A stretch of DNA of 64,000 nucleotides, taken from the NCBI GenBank assembly GCA_963576475.1, contig OY754980.1, positions 34,208,431 through 34,272,430 on the forward strand, given 5' to 3'. The notes below the pieces were generated by a model. The model was not told where the DNA came from. It saw nothing but the letters and a program-made list of their open reading frames with translations, and made no database searches. Position numbers and translations under genes: made by a program. Of the stretch, positions 1 to 10,116 are shown in pieces. Origin of the DNA: Molanna angustata (Eukaryota; Arthropoda; Insecta; Trichoptera; Molannidae). Position 1 is the first letter of the stretch. Each line of letters opens with the position of its first letter.

Positions 1-330
1 GAAAACTACCAAATAGGTATTAAAAGTTTCCTTAAATATTGACTACTGACGCGTTTCGCTCAGAGAGCATAGTTAGTCTGAATGATGAATTCATTCAGAC
101 TAACTAAACCTAATTAAAATTAAGGTGAACGGAGATCATATTAACATTTTGCTGTCGTATTTGGTCGCATCCCATATAATTTTAGAATAATAGTAGAGTT
201 GATTTATAAATTGAAGTATTCAAATGTGGATTTATTCAAGATAATTTATTTCTCTTAACAGATCGACAAAGTTTCAAGTCAAGATCATCAGACTTATCTG
301 TTACGATTACATAAGCTGCAAACACACATA
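1..330. other. Unassigned AT-rich stretch with one perfect hairpin
   Basis: No coding signal or recognisable repeat except the inverted repeat at 70-106. The rest is AT-rich single-copy-looking sequence. Confidence 0.5.
70..106. repeat. Perfect 16-bp inverted repeat
   Basis: TAGTTAGTCTGAATGA is followed by five bases (TGAAT) and its exact reverse complement. The unit could fold as a cruciform or RNA hairpin. It is not part of any larger repeat that I recognise, and no terminator or transposon end can be argued for it. Confidence 0.85.
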
Positions 331-920
331 AATACAAACCATCACGCCATGTCCCTTATGGGGTAAGCAGAAAGAACCAAGCGCCATACTCCTCTACATC
401 CATGCATCGTATCATACATGTTCGTCGATTGTTCAAGCTTCTTATGTTTCCTTCTTTCAAAATATCGTTCATATAGTCATGCTATCCCTTTCTGGGGCGG
501 CCCTGCTATTTACTCCATCTCTTACACCCATGTATATTTTTTTGGTCAGTCGTTCATTGTGCATTATTTTAATATGTCCAGACCAACTCAAGGCATTCAC
601 TTATATTTTACTTATAATATCGTTCTTTATCTTGTATTCTCTCCTAATGTCCGTTATCGAAGAGTATATAATCGTTATATGTATACTATTCTCAGTAATC
701 TCATTTCTACAGCATTTATTCAACTTTCATGCGTCTTTTGCAACGTTCACGTTTTACTGGCTTCGTTAAAATATGCACTACAATTGCATTAAGGACGGAA
801 ATTTTGGCTTCCTTTGAGACTTGAATCGGAGATTACTGGACTCCGTTTATTCTATTGCCTACCATAACTGTTCTTTCAATTTCTTTACCAGGTCTTCCAT
901 TCCGTGGAAACGTGATCAGA
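331..920 (-). pseudogene. LINE-A relic, 3' part of the RT ORF
   Basis: The minus strand matches, with many substitutions and indels, the better preserved LINE-A copy at 29192-29916. It runs from the RT thumb region (near 900) to the ORF end and 3' tail (near 335), ending in the same ATGGCGTGATGG-type tail read from the minus strand. Frames are broken, so this is a dead 5'-truncated copy. The plus-strand open frames in this interval are antisense shadows of the LINE. Confidence 0.75.
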
Positions 921-1317
921 GATAATACGCAAGATTTCCCAAACAATTATATTCCTTTGTAAATAATATGTGAAAATATATTATTGTGCACGTGAAGCAA
1001 TGAATGAATAAACTCAAAGAATGTACAATGCCTTATGGTAATAATAATAATATACAGACTGCTAAAGAGAAAGTGACAGGTCTTCAGGCGCAGGTATCCT
1101 CATTGAAGTGTGGAAGAAAAAGCGAAGAAGGTTGCTCTGATCCACCATCGGAGTATATTAATCATATTCTTCTTATTCAGTGGTAGTGGAAACGAGGCTC
1201 ACGAGCCACAAGCGAATTTTTTTTTCGGTTTGAGCGTAGCTGTTCCATCAAACACCAAAGCATGAACTCAAAGTTAATTCAATATACCTATCAAAAGGTT
1301 ATATGAGAGACACTGGG
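921..1317. other. Unassigned stretch
   Basis: There is a 60-codon plus-strand open frame at 1004-1186 with no recognisable motif, and an AAT microsatellite near 1041. I see no supported gene. Confidence 0.4.
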
Positions 1318-1440
1318 AGAGTCCGAGAGGAAGAGAATTGATTGATTTGAGATGTGGTGCTCGAGGTGAATTCAGCGCTTCTTACGGACATCCAAGGGAA
1401 TAAATGTGTCCATTCTGAATTTGCTTAATATTAAGAATGA
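1318..1440 (+). pseudogene. LINE-C relic, C-terminal RT region
   Basis: A translation with a frameshift reads ERKRID, then FEMWCSR, then NVSILNLLNIK. This is the conserved block after the RT domain of RTE/BovB-like LINEs (AFEMWCWRRMLRIPW...NVSIL). The same block occurs on the minus strand at 12191-12440 and 52736-53385. Only about 120 bp survive. Confidence 0.65.
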
Positions 1441-1679
1441 CTTGACAATAAACTCTTATTTGACAATCACTTGGATACAAATTACCCTCAAAGCTTAAAA
1501 CATGTTGGGATTCCTGATGAGAGTACGCTAACCATTAACTCAAGTGAAAACTTTTTGTTGGAAGTCAATTAGAACATGCGTCACTTATCTGGAATTCACA
1601 ATATAAATATCTTCATACGTAGCTATGACTTTGTGGCACATTTTAAAAGATCTCTAATAAAACACTTTTAGTTCAAATT
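1441..1679. other. Unassigned stretch
   Basis: AT-rich; nothing recognisable. It lies between two LINE relics. Confidence 0.4.
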
Positions 1680-1722
1680 AATTTTGTTTTAATATTAATT
1701 AAAATTAATTTTATTTTAGTTT

Positions 1723-2059
1723 AATATCATAAAGACAAGTAAATAAAGCAGCTGCAATATCATTAAGACAAGTAAATAAAGCAGCTGCAATATCATTAAG
1801 ACAAGTAAATAAAGCAGCTGCAATATCATTAAGACAAGTAAATAAAGCAGCTGCAATATCATTAAGACAAGTAAATAAAGCAGCTGCAATATCATTAAGA
1901 CAAGTAAATAATGCAGCTGCAATATCATTAAGACAAGTAAATAAAGCGGCTGCAATATCATTAAGACAAGTAAATAAAGCAGCTGCAATATCATTAAGAC
2001 AAGTAAATAAAGCAGCTGCAATATCATTAAGACAAGTAAATAAAGCAGCTGCAATATCA
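1723..2059 (+). repeat. 33-bp x 10 tandem array derived from LINE-B coding sequence
   Basis: The unit reads ISLRQVNKAAA in the LINE frame. About ten copies are nearly identical; the variants are an initial CATAAAG copy, one with AATAATGC and one with GCGGCTGC. It runs without a break into ISGCLKESIWRNEHM, which aligns with VAGCLRDTVWKNKHM of the LINE-B ORF near residue 800. The repeat is therefore an 11-codon expansion of the LINE's own coding sequence exactly at its 5' truncation point. The long minus-strand frames here are artefacts of the periodicity. Confidence 0.9.
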
Positions 2060-2476
2060 GGATGTCTAAAGGAAAGTATATGGAGGAATGAACACATGAA
2101 TATCGAAAGCAAAGTCCGAATATATAAAACATGTGTAAGACCCATTGCCACCTACGGAGTAGAGACCAGAGCAGACACAACGAGGACAAAATCTCTTCTG
2201 AGAACATCAGAGATGAGGACATTGCGATGTATAACCGGAAACACTCTAAGAGACCGAATTCGAAATACCGAAATAAGAAAAAAGTGTAGTACGGAAGACA
2301 TCGTCAGATGGGGAAGACAGCGGAGGCGATATTGGAGCTCACATGTAAACAGAATGGTTGAAAATAGACTCCCACGTATTGCTCTCCAGGAGAACCCAGC
2401 TGGAAGAAGACCACCAGGAAGACCTCCAAAGAGATGGCGAGACAGTTGGCAGTCCACATCGCAGAAGACAGAATAG
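2060..2476 (+). pseudogene. LINE-B ORF, C-terminal fragment
   Basis: The frame is open through the 33-bp array and stops at 2476. It contains RIYKTCVRPIATYGVE, RTKSLLRTSEMRTLR, DIVRWGRQRRRYW and RRPPGRPPKRW. These match the post-RT C-terminal region of the LINE-B ORF at the right end of the window and the relic at 21726-22015. The endonuclease and RT catalytic domains are absent, so it has no activity of its own. A (GAA)n-rich tail follows. Confidence 0.85.
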
Positions 2477-2538
2477 CGGTACAAACAGATCTTCGGATCT
2501 ATGAAAAGGAAGAAGAAGAAGAAGAATTTTGTTTTAAT

Positions 2539-2805
2539 TACTTTGAGTAACTTATAGTGTAACTAGTTTTCAGAGCTGACCGCTCCCTCCTCTAAACGTC
2601 TTTTTATTAGAAATCACAATATAAAATTTATACTAACATTATAGGATGAATTCAACACATATTTTTGAGACAAATGAAGTACAAAATCGGTTATTACTAC
2701 AAACATGAATTGGAGACTTTATAGACAAGATGATGACCTCAGACTTAATGTACCTTCATGACACAATTAACTTCAATATTTACCGTACAAACCTTCTGAA
2801 ACCAA
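2539..2805. other. Unassigned stretch
   Basis: AT-rich; nothing recognisable. Confidence 0.4.
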
Positions 2806-2880
2806 CGTTTTTTTTTAGACACATTGCCAGGAGAAAACCAGGTTGCCTCGAAAAGACGACGATCTTATGATCGATCGCCG
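2806..2880 (+). pseudogene. LINE-C relic (short)
   Basis: Translation gives FRHIARRKPGCLEKTT. This matches the QFFGHIARREPDCLEK block of the LINE-C relic at 52736-53385. It may be the continuation of the LINE-C fragment at 1318-1440, separated by the LINE-B insertion and intervening decay. Confidence 0.6.
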
Positions 2881-3205
2881 TCTAGATGTTAAGTCTGTAT
2901 TGAATTCTTAGTAAATAGTGCTCTACGTTCTGCCCAGAACAGATAAGTATAAAGGTGAGCCAGTCATAAAGTGATTAATTACAGTCACATTTCTTAGTTT
3001 TGAAGATTACGACGAGGTAGACGGATAGATTGATTTTAAAATGTATTGTGATGGATTGATAATGGTAATTATTTGGATAAAATTGGCTCTTTAAATGTTG
3101 AAATGTTGGAAGGTAGTCCAGCAAGCAAATATACACGTTGGTTAGGTAAGGTAAGATTATGTCAGATTAGGTTGATTTGACATGGATAGCAAGAAACAAA
3201 ACAAT
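2881..3205. other. Unassigned stretch
   Basis: No coding or repeat assignment. It contains GGTTAGGTAAGG-type strings. Confidence 0.35.
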
Positions 3206-3273
3206 GACCCAAATGCAGAGTCCTAGGTACCTAAATACTAACTCCTTACCTCACTGGAGTATTTAGCATTCTT

Positions 3274-6200
3274 AAGTTGCATCCCTAAAAGTACTGGAGG
3301 ACTCTGGGAAATGCCTTATGGTCTCAGGTTCGATGAAAGGAAAATCCTGATCTATTACCTTCACGCGGTGGGGGGTGAGCAACGACGTCAGTCGGCCAAT
3401 ATAGACAGGGACCGAGTGTTGGCCGGGATAAGCTGAACCCCAACTAACTTCACCAGGTAAAGTTGGTTAGGGCACTCTATTGTCCTGGAGAAAGTAAATG
3501 CTCTCCAAAGGCGGAGGAACTTCTTTGGTCAACGGCATAGAATGTGGAAAGCAACGGGAAACTACCACATTAAAGGCCCATGTGGCATCCCAAGAAACAG
3601 CAAAAAAATGAATGAATCTCTAGTGAAATCTTCCGGAGGTAAAATAGTCCCCCGTTCGGATCTCCGGGTGGGGACTGCTCGAGATTCTAATGGAAAAGAT
3701 AAAACCCAATTAACAAGATGCGCTACATGGAATGTTCGAACGCTACTGATGAACAGTAAATTAGAAAACCTTAAACTTGAAATGCACAAAATGAATTTAA
3801 ATGCCTTAGGTATAGCAGAAATGAGATGGCCAGACTGTGGTGATTTCTGGAGTGGCGAATATAGAGTAATCCATACAGGGTGTATTGAAAATATACCAGG
3901 ACAAGGAGGTGTGGGCGTTGTTCTGAACAAGGAATGGGGAAGGCGTGTCAAGGGATATGTGCAATATAGTGGTAGAATTATTCTAGTCAAGATTGAAACA
4001 AAACCTGTAGATACTGTGCTAATCCAAGTATACATGCCTACCTCACGCTATGACGATGAAATTGTCGAAGAAGTATATAGTGAATTGGACAAATTGATCC
4101 TCAATGTGAAAGCTGAAGAAAATCTGATAGTTATGGGAGACTGGAATGCGGTAGCTGGAGAAGGACAAGAGACAACATGTGTTGGACCTTACGAGCTGGG
4201 AACGAGAAATGCTAGAGGAGATAGACTGACAGAATTCTGTGTGAACCACAAATTAGTAATTGCAAATACTTGTTTTGAGCACCATCAAAGACAACGCTAT
4301 ACATGGAGGTCCCCAGGTGATCGACAAAGACTGCAAATAGACTATATTATGGTTAAAAACAGATTTAAAAACCAAATAAAAGACTGCAGAAGCTACTCAA
4401 GTCCAGATATAGACAGCGACCATAATATGGTAATTGCCAAAAGTCTACTGAAATTGAAAAAACTGAAAAAGAGAAACAATCAGAGATGGAATGTCAAAAC
4501 ATTAAAAAGGAGAGAGATAAAAGACGAATTTGTTAAAAAGACACAAGAATGCATAACAAGTAGTGAAGAAGCGAATGAAAACCAGATATGGGAAAATATT
4601 AAAAATACAATCAAAACTGCAGCAGCGGAGGCTATTGGAAAAGATAGACCTCAACCAAAGAAGGAATGGATAACAAATGAACTCCTTGAAATGATACAAG
4701 AGAGGAGACAGCTAAAGAACGACCCCGATGAAGAAGCCCAAAAAAAGTACAAAGCATTGAGAAACAAGATAAACAGAGAATCCCGAACAGCTAAAGAGGC
4801 ATACTATCAGAAACGATGCTATGAAATAAACGAATGTATGAAAAGGGGAAACGTAGAATCAGCTTATGCTTCTGTAAAAGAGTTTTTTGGGACAAAAACC
4901 GGGAAAGGTAATGCTATCGAAGGAGAAGACGGTAAAATAATCTTCGAAGAATCTTTAATCGTCGAAAGATGGAAAAGATATTTGGAAGAGCTATACAATG
5001 GAAACAATTATGTCAACATGGAGAATCTGATAGAATGCGAATCTGATGTAGATGCGGATACTTTGGGCGACCCAATCACCAGAGAAGAATTTGACGACGC
5101 AATAAAAAGGCTTAAAGATAGGAAATCACCAGGAGTTGATGAAATACCAGCTGAATTAATTAAATCTGCAGGCGAAGGTACTATGGAAGCTATCTATAAG
5201 TTGGTCCACATGATATATAAGACAGGAAAAATCCCGGAGGACTTTAAAAAATGTGTTATTGTAACTCTACCCAAAAAACCCGGTACAACCAAATGTGAAC
5301 AACATAGAACGCTTAGTCTCATATGTCATGCATCTAAAATTCTAACCAATATTATTCTAAAAAGAATCAATCCTAATATAGAGACAATCCTTAGTAAAGA
5401 TCAATTTGGATTTAGAAGGAGAATGGGAACCAGAGAAGCTATATTATCTTTACGCGTAATTCTCGAAAAAAGAATAAAAAGAAATCAATACACGTATGTT
5501 GGCTTTGTGGATCTAGAGAAGGCTTTCGACAAAGTAGAATGGAAGAAACTTTTTGAAATACTAGGTAGGATTGGTGTAAAGTATAGAGACAGACGTATCA
5601 TCCAAGCTCTTTACAAAAACGAAGCCGCCATAATCAGATGTGGAAAAGAAGAAAAAGAGGCAAATATAAGACAAGGTGTGAGACAAGGCTGCTCTCTCTC
5701 TCCAATGCTTTTTAACGGCTATATTCAATGTGCGATAGATGAAATAAGAGAAGTAATGGAACATAGAAGAGGCATCAGAATCCATGGACAAAAGGTAGAT
5801 ATGATCAGATTTGCAGACGACATCGCTCTGATAACGGATAGTGAAGAAGAACTAAAAGAAACCTTAGAAACTATGGAGTTAGTCCTAAACGAAAAGTACA
5901 ACATGAAAATAAATAAGGATAAAACTAAGGTACTAACTGTAGGCAGGGATGAACGCCAAATGAATCTACTGATGTATGGAGCAGCTCTCAAGAATGTGAA
6001 AGAATTTGTGTATCTAGGGAGTAGAATCACATGGGATGGCCGTTCAAGTAGAGAGGTGGACAGTCGCATTCACCAGGCAAAACTCGCCTTCAACAAAAAA
6101 TCCAAGATGTTCGAGTCCAACAACATGGACCTTAAACTCCGAAAGGAACTAGTGAAGACATTTGTATGGAGTATTTTGTTATATGGTTGTGAGACATGGT

Positions 6201-6613
6201 GCATAGGTGAAAGAGAACGCAAAAGATTGGATGCCTTCGAGATGTGGACCTATCGCCGAATGCTTGGCATATCTTGGAGGGACCATATAACAAATGATGA
6301 GGTTCTCAGCAGAACTAAGGAAACCAGGCACCTGTCAAACACCATATCGAAAAGGCGTGCAAATTGGATAGGCCATGTGTTGCGACACGAGGATCTCCTA
6401 CATATCATCTTAGAGGGAATGGTTGAGGGTACAACTGGCAGAGGGCGTCCCCGCCGGGAGTATTTAGAACAGGTGTGCCGCGACATGCATTGTATCTCTT
6501 ACACGGAGATGAAAAGAGTCGCTGAAGACCGAGCGGAGTGGAGGAGGAGATGCATCAATTTAATGCTGCCAACCAATCTTCAAGATTGAAACAAAAGAAG
6601 AAGAAGTTGCATC
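3274..6613 (+). mobile_element. RTE-like LINE, full-length looking, with 10-bp target duplication
   Basis: AAGTTGCATC at 3274-3283 is repeated at 6604-6613. The element between them is about 3.3 kb: a 258-bp 5' leader, one long ORF, and a very short 3' end finishing in AAGAAGAAG. RTE-clade LINEs are known for this compact single-ORF layout and a short simple-repeat 3' end. It sits inside MITE-1, so it is younger than that MITE. Confidence 0.85.
3542..6589 (+). CDS. RTE-like LINE ORF: endonuclease and reverse transcriptase (1015 aa)
   Basis: This protein would nick target DNA and reverse transcribe its own RNA onto the nick (target-primed reverse transcription). Residues about 60-300 form an apurinic-type endonuclease: ATWNVRTLL with N64, AEMRW with E93, GDWNA with D200 and N202, QIDYIM, and SDHNMV with D293 and H294. 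The RT follows: KKCVIVTLPKK, motif A GFVDLEKAFD with D657, RQGVRQGCSLSPMLF, and motif C IRFADDIAL with D759 and D760. The C-terminus has YGCETW, the RRMLGISWRD block and NWIGHVLRHEDLL. No stop or frameshift breaks it, and all expected catalytic residues are visible. The start is the first in-frame ATG, 258 bp into the element; a later start would not remove a domain. Intactness plus the target duplication suggest a recent, possibly still competent copy. The clade call is from layout and motif style, not a tree. Confidence 0.9.
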   Translation: MWKATGNYHIKGPCGIPRNSKKMNESLVKSSGGKIVPRSDLRVGTARDSNGKDKTQLTRCATWNVRTLLMNSKLENLKLEMHKMNLNALGIAEMRWPDCGDFWSGEYRVIHTGCIENIPGQGGVGVVLNKEWGRRVKGYVQYSGRIILVKIETKPVDTVLIQVYMPTSRYDDEIVEEVYSELDKLILNVKAEENLIVMGDWNAVAGEGQETTCVGPYELGTRNARGDRLTEFCVNHKLVIANTCFEHHQRQRYTWRSPGDRQRLQIDYIMVKNRFKNQIKDCRSYSSPDIDSDHNMVIAKSLLKLKKLKKRNNQRWNVKTLKRREIKDEFVKKTQECITSSEEANENQIWENIKNTIKTAAAEAIGKDRPQPKKEWITNELLEMIQERRQLKNDPDEEAQKKYKALRNKINRESRTAKEAYYQKRCYEINECMKRGNVESAYASVKEFFGTKTGKGNAIEGEDGKIIFEESLIVERWKRYLEELYNGNNYVNMENLIECESDVDADTLGDPITREEFDDAIKRLKDRKSPGVDEIPAELIKSAGEGTMEAIYKLVHMIYKTGKIPEDFKKCVIVTLPKKPGTTKCEQHRTLSLICHASKILTNIILKRINPNIETILSKDQFGFRRRMGTREAILSLRVILEKRIKRNQYTYVGFVDLEKAFDKVEWKKLFEILGRIGVKYRDRRIIQALYKNEAAIIRCGKEEKEANIRQGVRQGCSLSPMLFNGYIQCAIDEIREVMEHRRGIRIHGQKVDMIRFADDIALITDSEEELKETLETMELVLNEKYNMKINKDKTKVLTVGRDERQMNLLMYGAALKNVKEFVYLGSRITWDGRSSREVDSRIHQAKLAFNKKSKMFESNNMDLKLRKELVKTFVWSILLYGCETWCIGERERKRLDAFEMWTYRRMLGISWRDHITNDEVLSRTKETRHLSNTISKRRANWIGHVLRHEDLLHIILEGMVEGTTGRGRPRREYLEQVCRDMHCISYTEMKRVAEDRAEWRRRCINLMLPTNLQD

Positions 6614-7208
6614 ACTAACTAAATACTATGTAAATACTACGCCAAGCGGTCGATGGCGTAGAATTTGACATTATTGTGTATGAAGAAAAGATTTAGATAG
6701 CTTTCTATGGGCTTAGAAAGCTATATATCTCTTTTCTGACGTTTGACGTTTAAAATGTTTTTTCGTTATAGCAACACCAGCATAGTAACCAACTTCACAC
6801 TGACAGCTCGATGTCACGATTTTTTTGAAATTCCACCGAATTTTCGGCATCTCGTATGGATCACTGAATACTATGTTTGGTATTTAATTTGACAAAATTA
6901 CTAAATACATATTCAACGAAGCCGATAAAATCATCATACACCGAAAAAATCTCGTTTTTTAGTATTAAACCACTCGTAAGGTTCCTCGCTATCTACCTTA
7001 CTTTTTTACAATTCGCAAATGTTTACGTCGATGCGCATGCACTAAGTATTTAGATATGTCTCTGCAATGCAATTCTCATAGAAAAACGTCGTAGCATCCT
7101 CCAGTTAGGAAGCCACGTGATCTCCTAACTTAAGTGAGCGACTTTGCAATGAAAACATGGTTAATATTTAGAATTTAGTTTTTAAGTAGGACTCTGCATT
7201 CAGACCAA

Positions 7209-7640
7209 TGTGCCTGGTGGTACCTTTCATGATGAGCTATATTTAAATCATACTGTTGATATTTAGTTCTTTTGTATATTTTTGAGTTTGCCTATCACTG
7301 CCCCAGTCGATTGTCTAATAGAAGAGACTCTGTGTTTAACTGCGGGGTTCCAACTGCTCCGCAGTGGGGGTGCACTTACTTGTATAGGGGGTGGTTTGTT
7401 ATGCTAATGGATTAATTACTTTCAATATTATTATTCCCCCGTCATGACACAGCTATACTGATATCAGTTAGGTATTATATGTATGTGCGATAGTGAGTAA
7501 TACCTAATATCATGTCTACGAAATAGTTACACTTCAGTTCTCTAGAAATTTCCTTTCGAGAGACGAAATTTCGCTCAGTTTGCAGTTTTGAATATACATA
7601 TGCATAGGCACTTATATTATGTAATTCTAATAAGATGCAA
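7209..7640. other. Unassigned stretch with small hairpins
   Basis: Two small inverted repeats are visible: CTGCGG...CCGCAG near 7340 and TTAGGTATTA...TAATACCTAA near 7470-7510. There is no coding signal. Confidence 0.4.
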
Positions 7641-7925
7641 GTAAAACGTGTGGGTTGTAGCCAACGCTACAATCCTCACTACAAGTCATTCTATAAAGTT
7701 TTCAAATTTTGTATGGAAAATATCCAGCATTTTTATGTAAACATGATAATTCTTCAATGCCATTTTATGTAAGCGGCGTGCCTTTTTACCTCTTTGAAAA
7801 TAAAAATTTCTAATTTTAAGTTTCCTGATCTTGGGGTCACTTTGAAATATTTGACAGTTAAAAAAATTGAGAAGCACTATTCAGATATCCTTCAAAATCT
7901 AATGTGGTATAAGTGAGTATAAATA
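7641..7925 (-). repeat. Dispersed repeat D1, partial copy
   Basis: It begins with GGGTTGTAGCCAACGCTAC, continues through TTGTATGGAAAATATCCAGC and the GGGGTCACTTTGAAATATTT string, and stops near AAGTGAGTATAAATATA. The same order of strings is found at 13915-14455, 23641-24120, 33466-34330 and 57561-58085. Only the first half of the family is present. No coding capacity. Confidence 0.75.
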
Positions 7926-8155
7926 TACTTGTTTTTTAGTCCCTTATGCTTTTGTTCTTTATCTATTTTTGTACTTTTTTTTATTTTTACACATATTTTG
8001 CATAATTATTGTTAGTGTTACCTCAGAACAGACTTCGCCTAGTGAGATCATATATTCCATTATAAAAGTTGAGATTTTGTCATAGGTACATATTGTATTC
8101 TATTGTGGAAATTAAGAAATAAAAAAACAATTAAAAAAAACATGAACGAACGAAT
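7926..8155. other. Unassigned stretch
   Basis: T- and A-rich; nothing recognisable. Confidence 0.4.
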
Positions 8156-8250
8156 AACTAGTATAATATTAGGGAACGTAGGAAGATGTATATGTGCTTA
8201 TTTAACAAGATTATTATTTATTTTTTATAAAAAAAATAAAACTAATTTAC
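8156..8250 (+). repeat. SINE-1 tail fragment
   Basis: TTAGGGAACGTAGGAAGATG and the following AACAAGATTATTATTTATT match the body and tail after the tRNA-like head of SINE-1 at 28808-28990. The tRNA head is missing, so this is a 5'-truncated copy ending in an A-rich tail. Confidence 0.7.
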
Positions 8251-10112
8251 CGCTCTATCACCGAACCATAAACATTATATTTTTGAACATTAAATTTTCA
8301 AATGCAAAGATTCGATATATAAGTGTTTTTTTTTTTCACTGAAAACCCATTCAATATGAAGTGAATGTACATAGGTAATATGTATTCAATAATAAAAAGA
8401 TAAATTGCGTGCAAAACAAACATTAATTGACAGATGCATTCATTACAGAGTGCACGGACAATATAATCATATTTCCCGAAAAACACGAAATATATAGCTT
8501 TTGTCCGTCGTTAGCCGGTGTTAAACGAATTATTTTATCCCCTCCACTTTCCGCTTAACGACCGGCACCGGCAATCGGCGAGCGCATAACTGTTCAATCG
8601 TTGAGCCCAAACCAATTTCGACAATTTATTTGTGAAAATATAATTGTGCTTACATGTTTAGGTAGGAAATATATATTGAACGCGGTGTTATTTCAAAGGT
8701 GCGCTGTTTTTTTGACATTTTATCTTTAAATTTATTACTAGGGACGTAATTGCTGTAGAAAATTACTTTATTCGCTAATGGTTGACCGAGAAACAAATTT
8801 GTATGCAAAGTTGTCTAAAAGGTTTTTTTTTTATTTCTGCACGTTGGTAATGACCATGAATTTTTATAATTTATTTAAAGTAATTAAGATATTTTACTAG
8901 CGTCTGAGCAAGCGAAATTGTAGATATAAATATCATTTTGTTTATTTAATAGGGACAATATAATTTCAGATAAAACATGTCTGATTTATAACAACAATAA
9001 AAATGTATAATGTTGAGGAATTAAAATTACCAGCAAAATATCAAACATATTGATAGCGTTATAAAAAATTCTCTTCGTCATTTCATAAATTGCGATGGGT
9101 TTTCCTGCTTATTTTAAAACGATGAGGTTAATATGATTAATATATATATAGAACTATTAAAAATTGGTTTGATAGGGAACTCAATAAGAATGTATAGGTA
9201 GGTTCCTAACGAATAATTCGAAATTCGCTTAAAACTAATCTACCTGACGCCTGCGTACATTGAAATTATCGACTATTACTATTTAAACATATCTATCTAC
9301 CGCGTTTTTCTTTACTACAAAGGTAGGTTTTGAGCGAAATATCGAAATTGGGATCTGACTTGTATTTGATAGTAAAGCCGCTAATCAAAATTTGACGTTT
9401 CTTAATAAAAAAAAACTTAGTACAAACCAAACTTTGGTTTCAAAGTCTTCAGCGTGGATAGGCAATGAAATGTCATAAAATGATAAAAGAATATCGTTAC
9501 ATTTGATATCTTCACCTTACTCAACATCCCCAAGTCTATATCATTATTATTATTATTACAGCTTTGGCATAATTTGGTGGCAATTTAAGCCTCAAATGAT
9601 TTTTTATGAAACATTCTGAGTTCTTTATGATTATTAGGCGAAATGTCATTTAGTTTGAATTGCGAACATAAACCACGATAATTGTCTCATTAAGAATTTT
9701 GAATTCATATTTTGTCAGTTGAAACGAACAGTGGGATCTCTTCCCCCCTCCCATGAAAACGAAAATGAATACAGAATCATATTCATGAGTGGGGCCCCTC
9801 GCACCTCATACTGATAAAATATTTCATCCCCGACATTCACCCGAGTCGTTGAGTCAAGAATGGCGTTAATATGGTTAATTTTAGTGCCGTGTACGGAGAG
9901 GTGGGTACTTATGTGTGACAACGGGTTTTGATCTGTGAAGAAGTTAACTGAATTTGGGATTAAAACACAATATGGGTGCGAGATTATTTCGTAGAGGAAA
10001 ACATCATAATATGGACTGTTTAAAAGGTTTTTGACTTAAGCGATCATATTATAAAACTAAATATCATAAATACAGGTACTTATATACAGCAATACCCACA
10101 ATGTGGCTCAAC
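8251..10112. other. Unassigned AT-rich region
   Basis: No LINE, SINE or TIR signature recognised. A slightly GC-richer patch near 8510-8600 has GCCGGTGTTAA and CGACCGGCACCGGC strings. The short open frames are not convincing. It could be intron or intergenic DNA. Confidence 0.4.
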
Positions 10113-10116
10113 TTAA

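Larger units (their letters stand above)
1680..2538 (+). mobile_element. 5'-truncated LINE-B insertion with 14-bp target duplication
   Basis: AATTTTGTTTTAAT occurs at 1680-1693 and again at 2525-2538, directly after a GAAGAAGAAGAAG-type 3' tail. Between them lies the C-terminal end of a LINE ORF (2060-2476) and, on its 5' side, a 33-bp tandem array (1723-2059). This is the layout of a target-primed, 5'-truncated LINE. The full family member is the ORF beginning at 61364. The 30 bp between the left duplication and the array are AT-rich filler. Confidence 0.85.
3206..7208 (+). mobile_element. MITE-1 copy 1, interrupted by an RTE-like LINE
   Basis: The left end (about 3206-3283) and right end (6604-7208) together match, in reverse complement, the uninterrupted MITE-1 copy at 22463-23152. 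The inverted ends share ATGCAGAGTCCTA on the left and TAGGACTCTGCAT on the right, and subterminal TAAATACTAA strings recur on both sides. The interior has no transposase. The RTE insertion at 3284-6603 splits it. Relative to copy 2 about 18 bp are missing at the insertion point. Confidence 0.8.

Noticed and set aside
418..792. 124-residue secreted or membrane-like protein
   Set aside because: It is antisense to the LINE-A relic. The equivalent frames occur opposite the LINE-A copy at 29139-29513.
1711..2222. Minus-strand repetitive protein (DIAAALFTCLN or ILQLLYLLVLM repeats)
   Set aside because: These frames are open only because the 33-bp unit is a multiple of three. The sense strand is LINE coding sequence.
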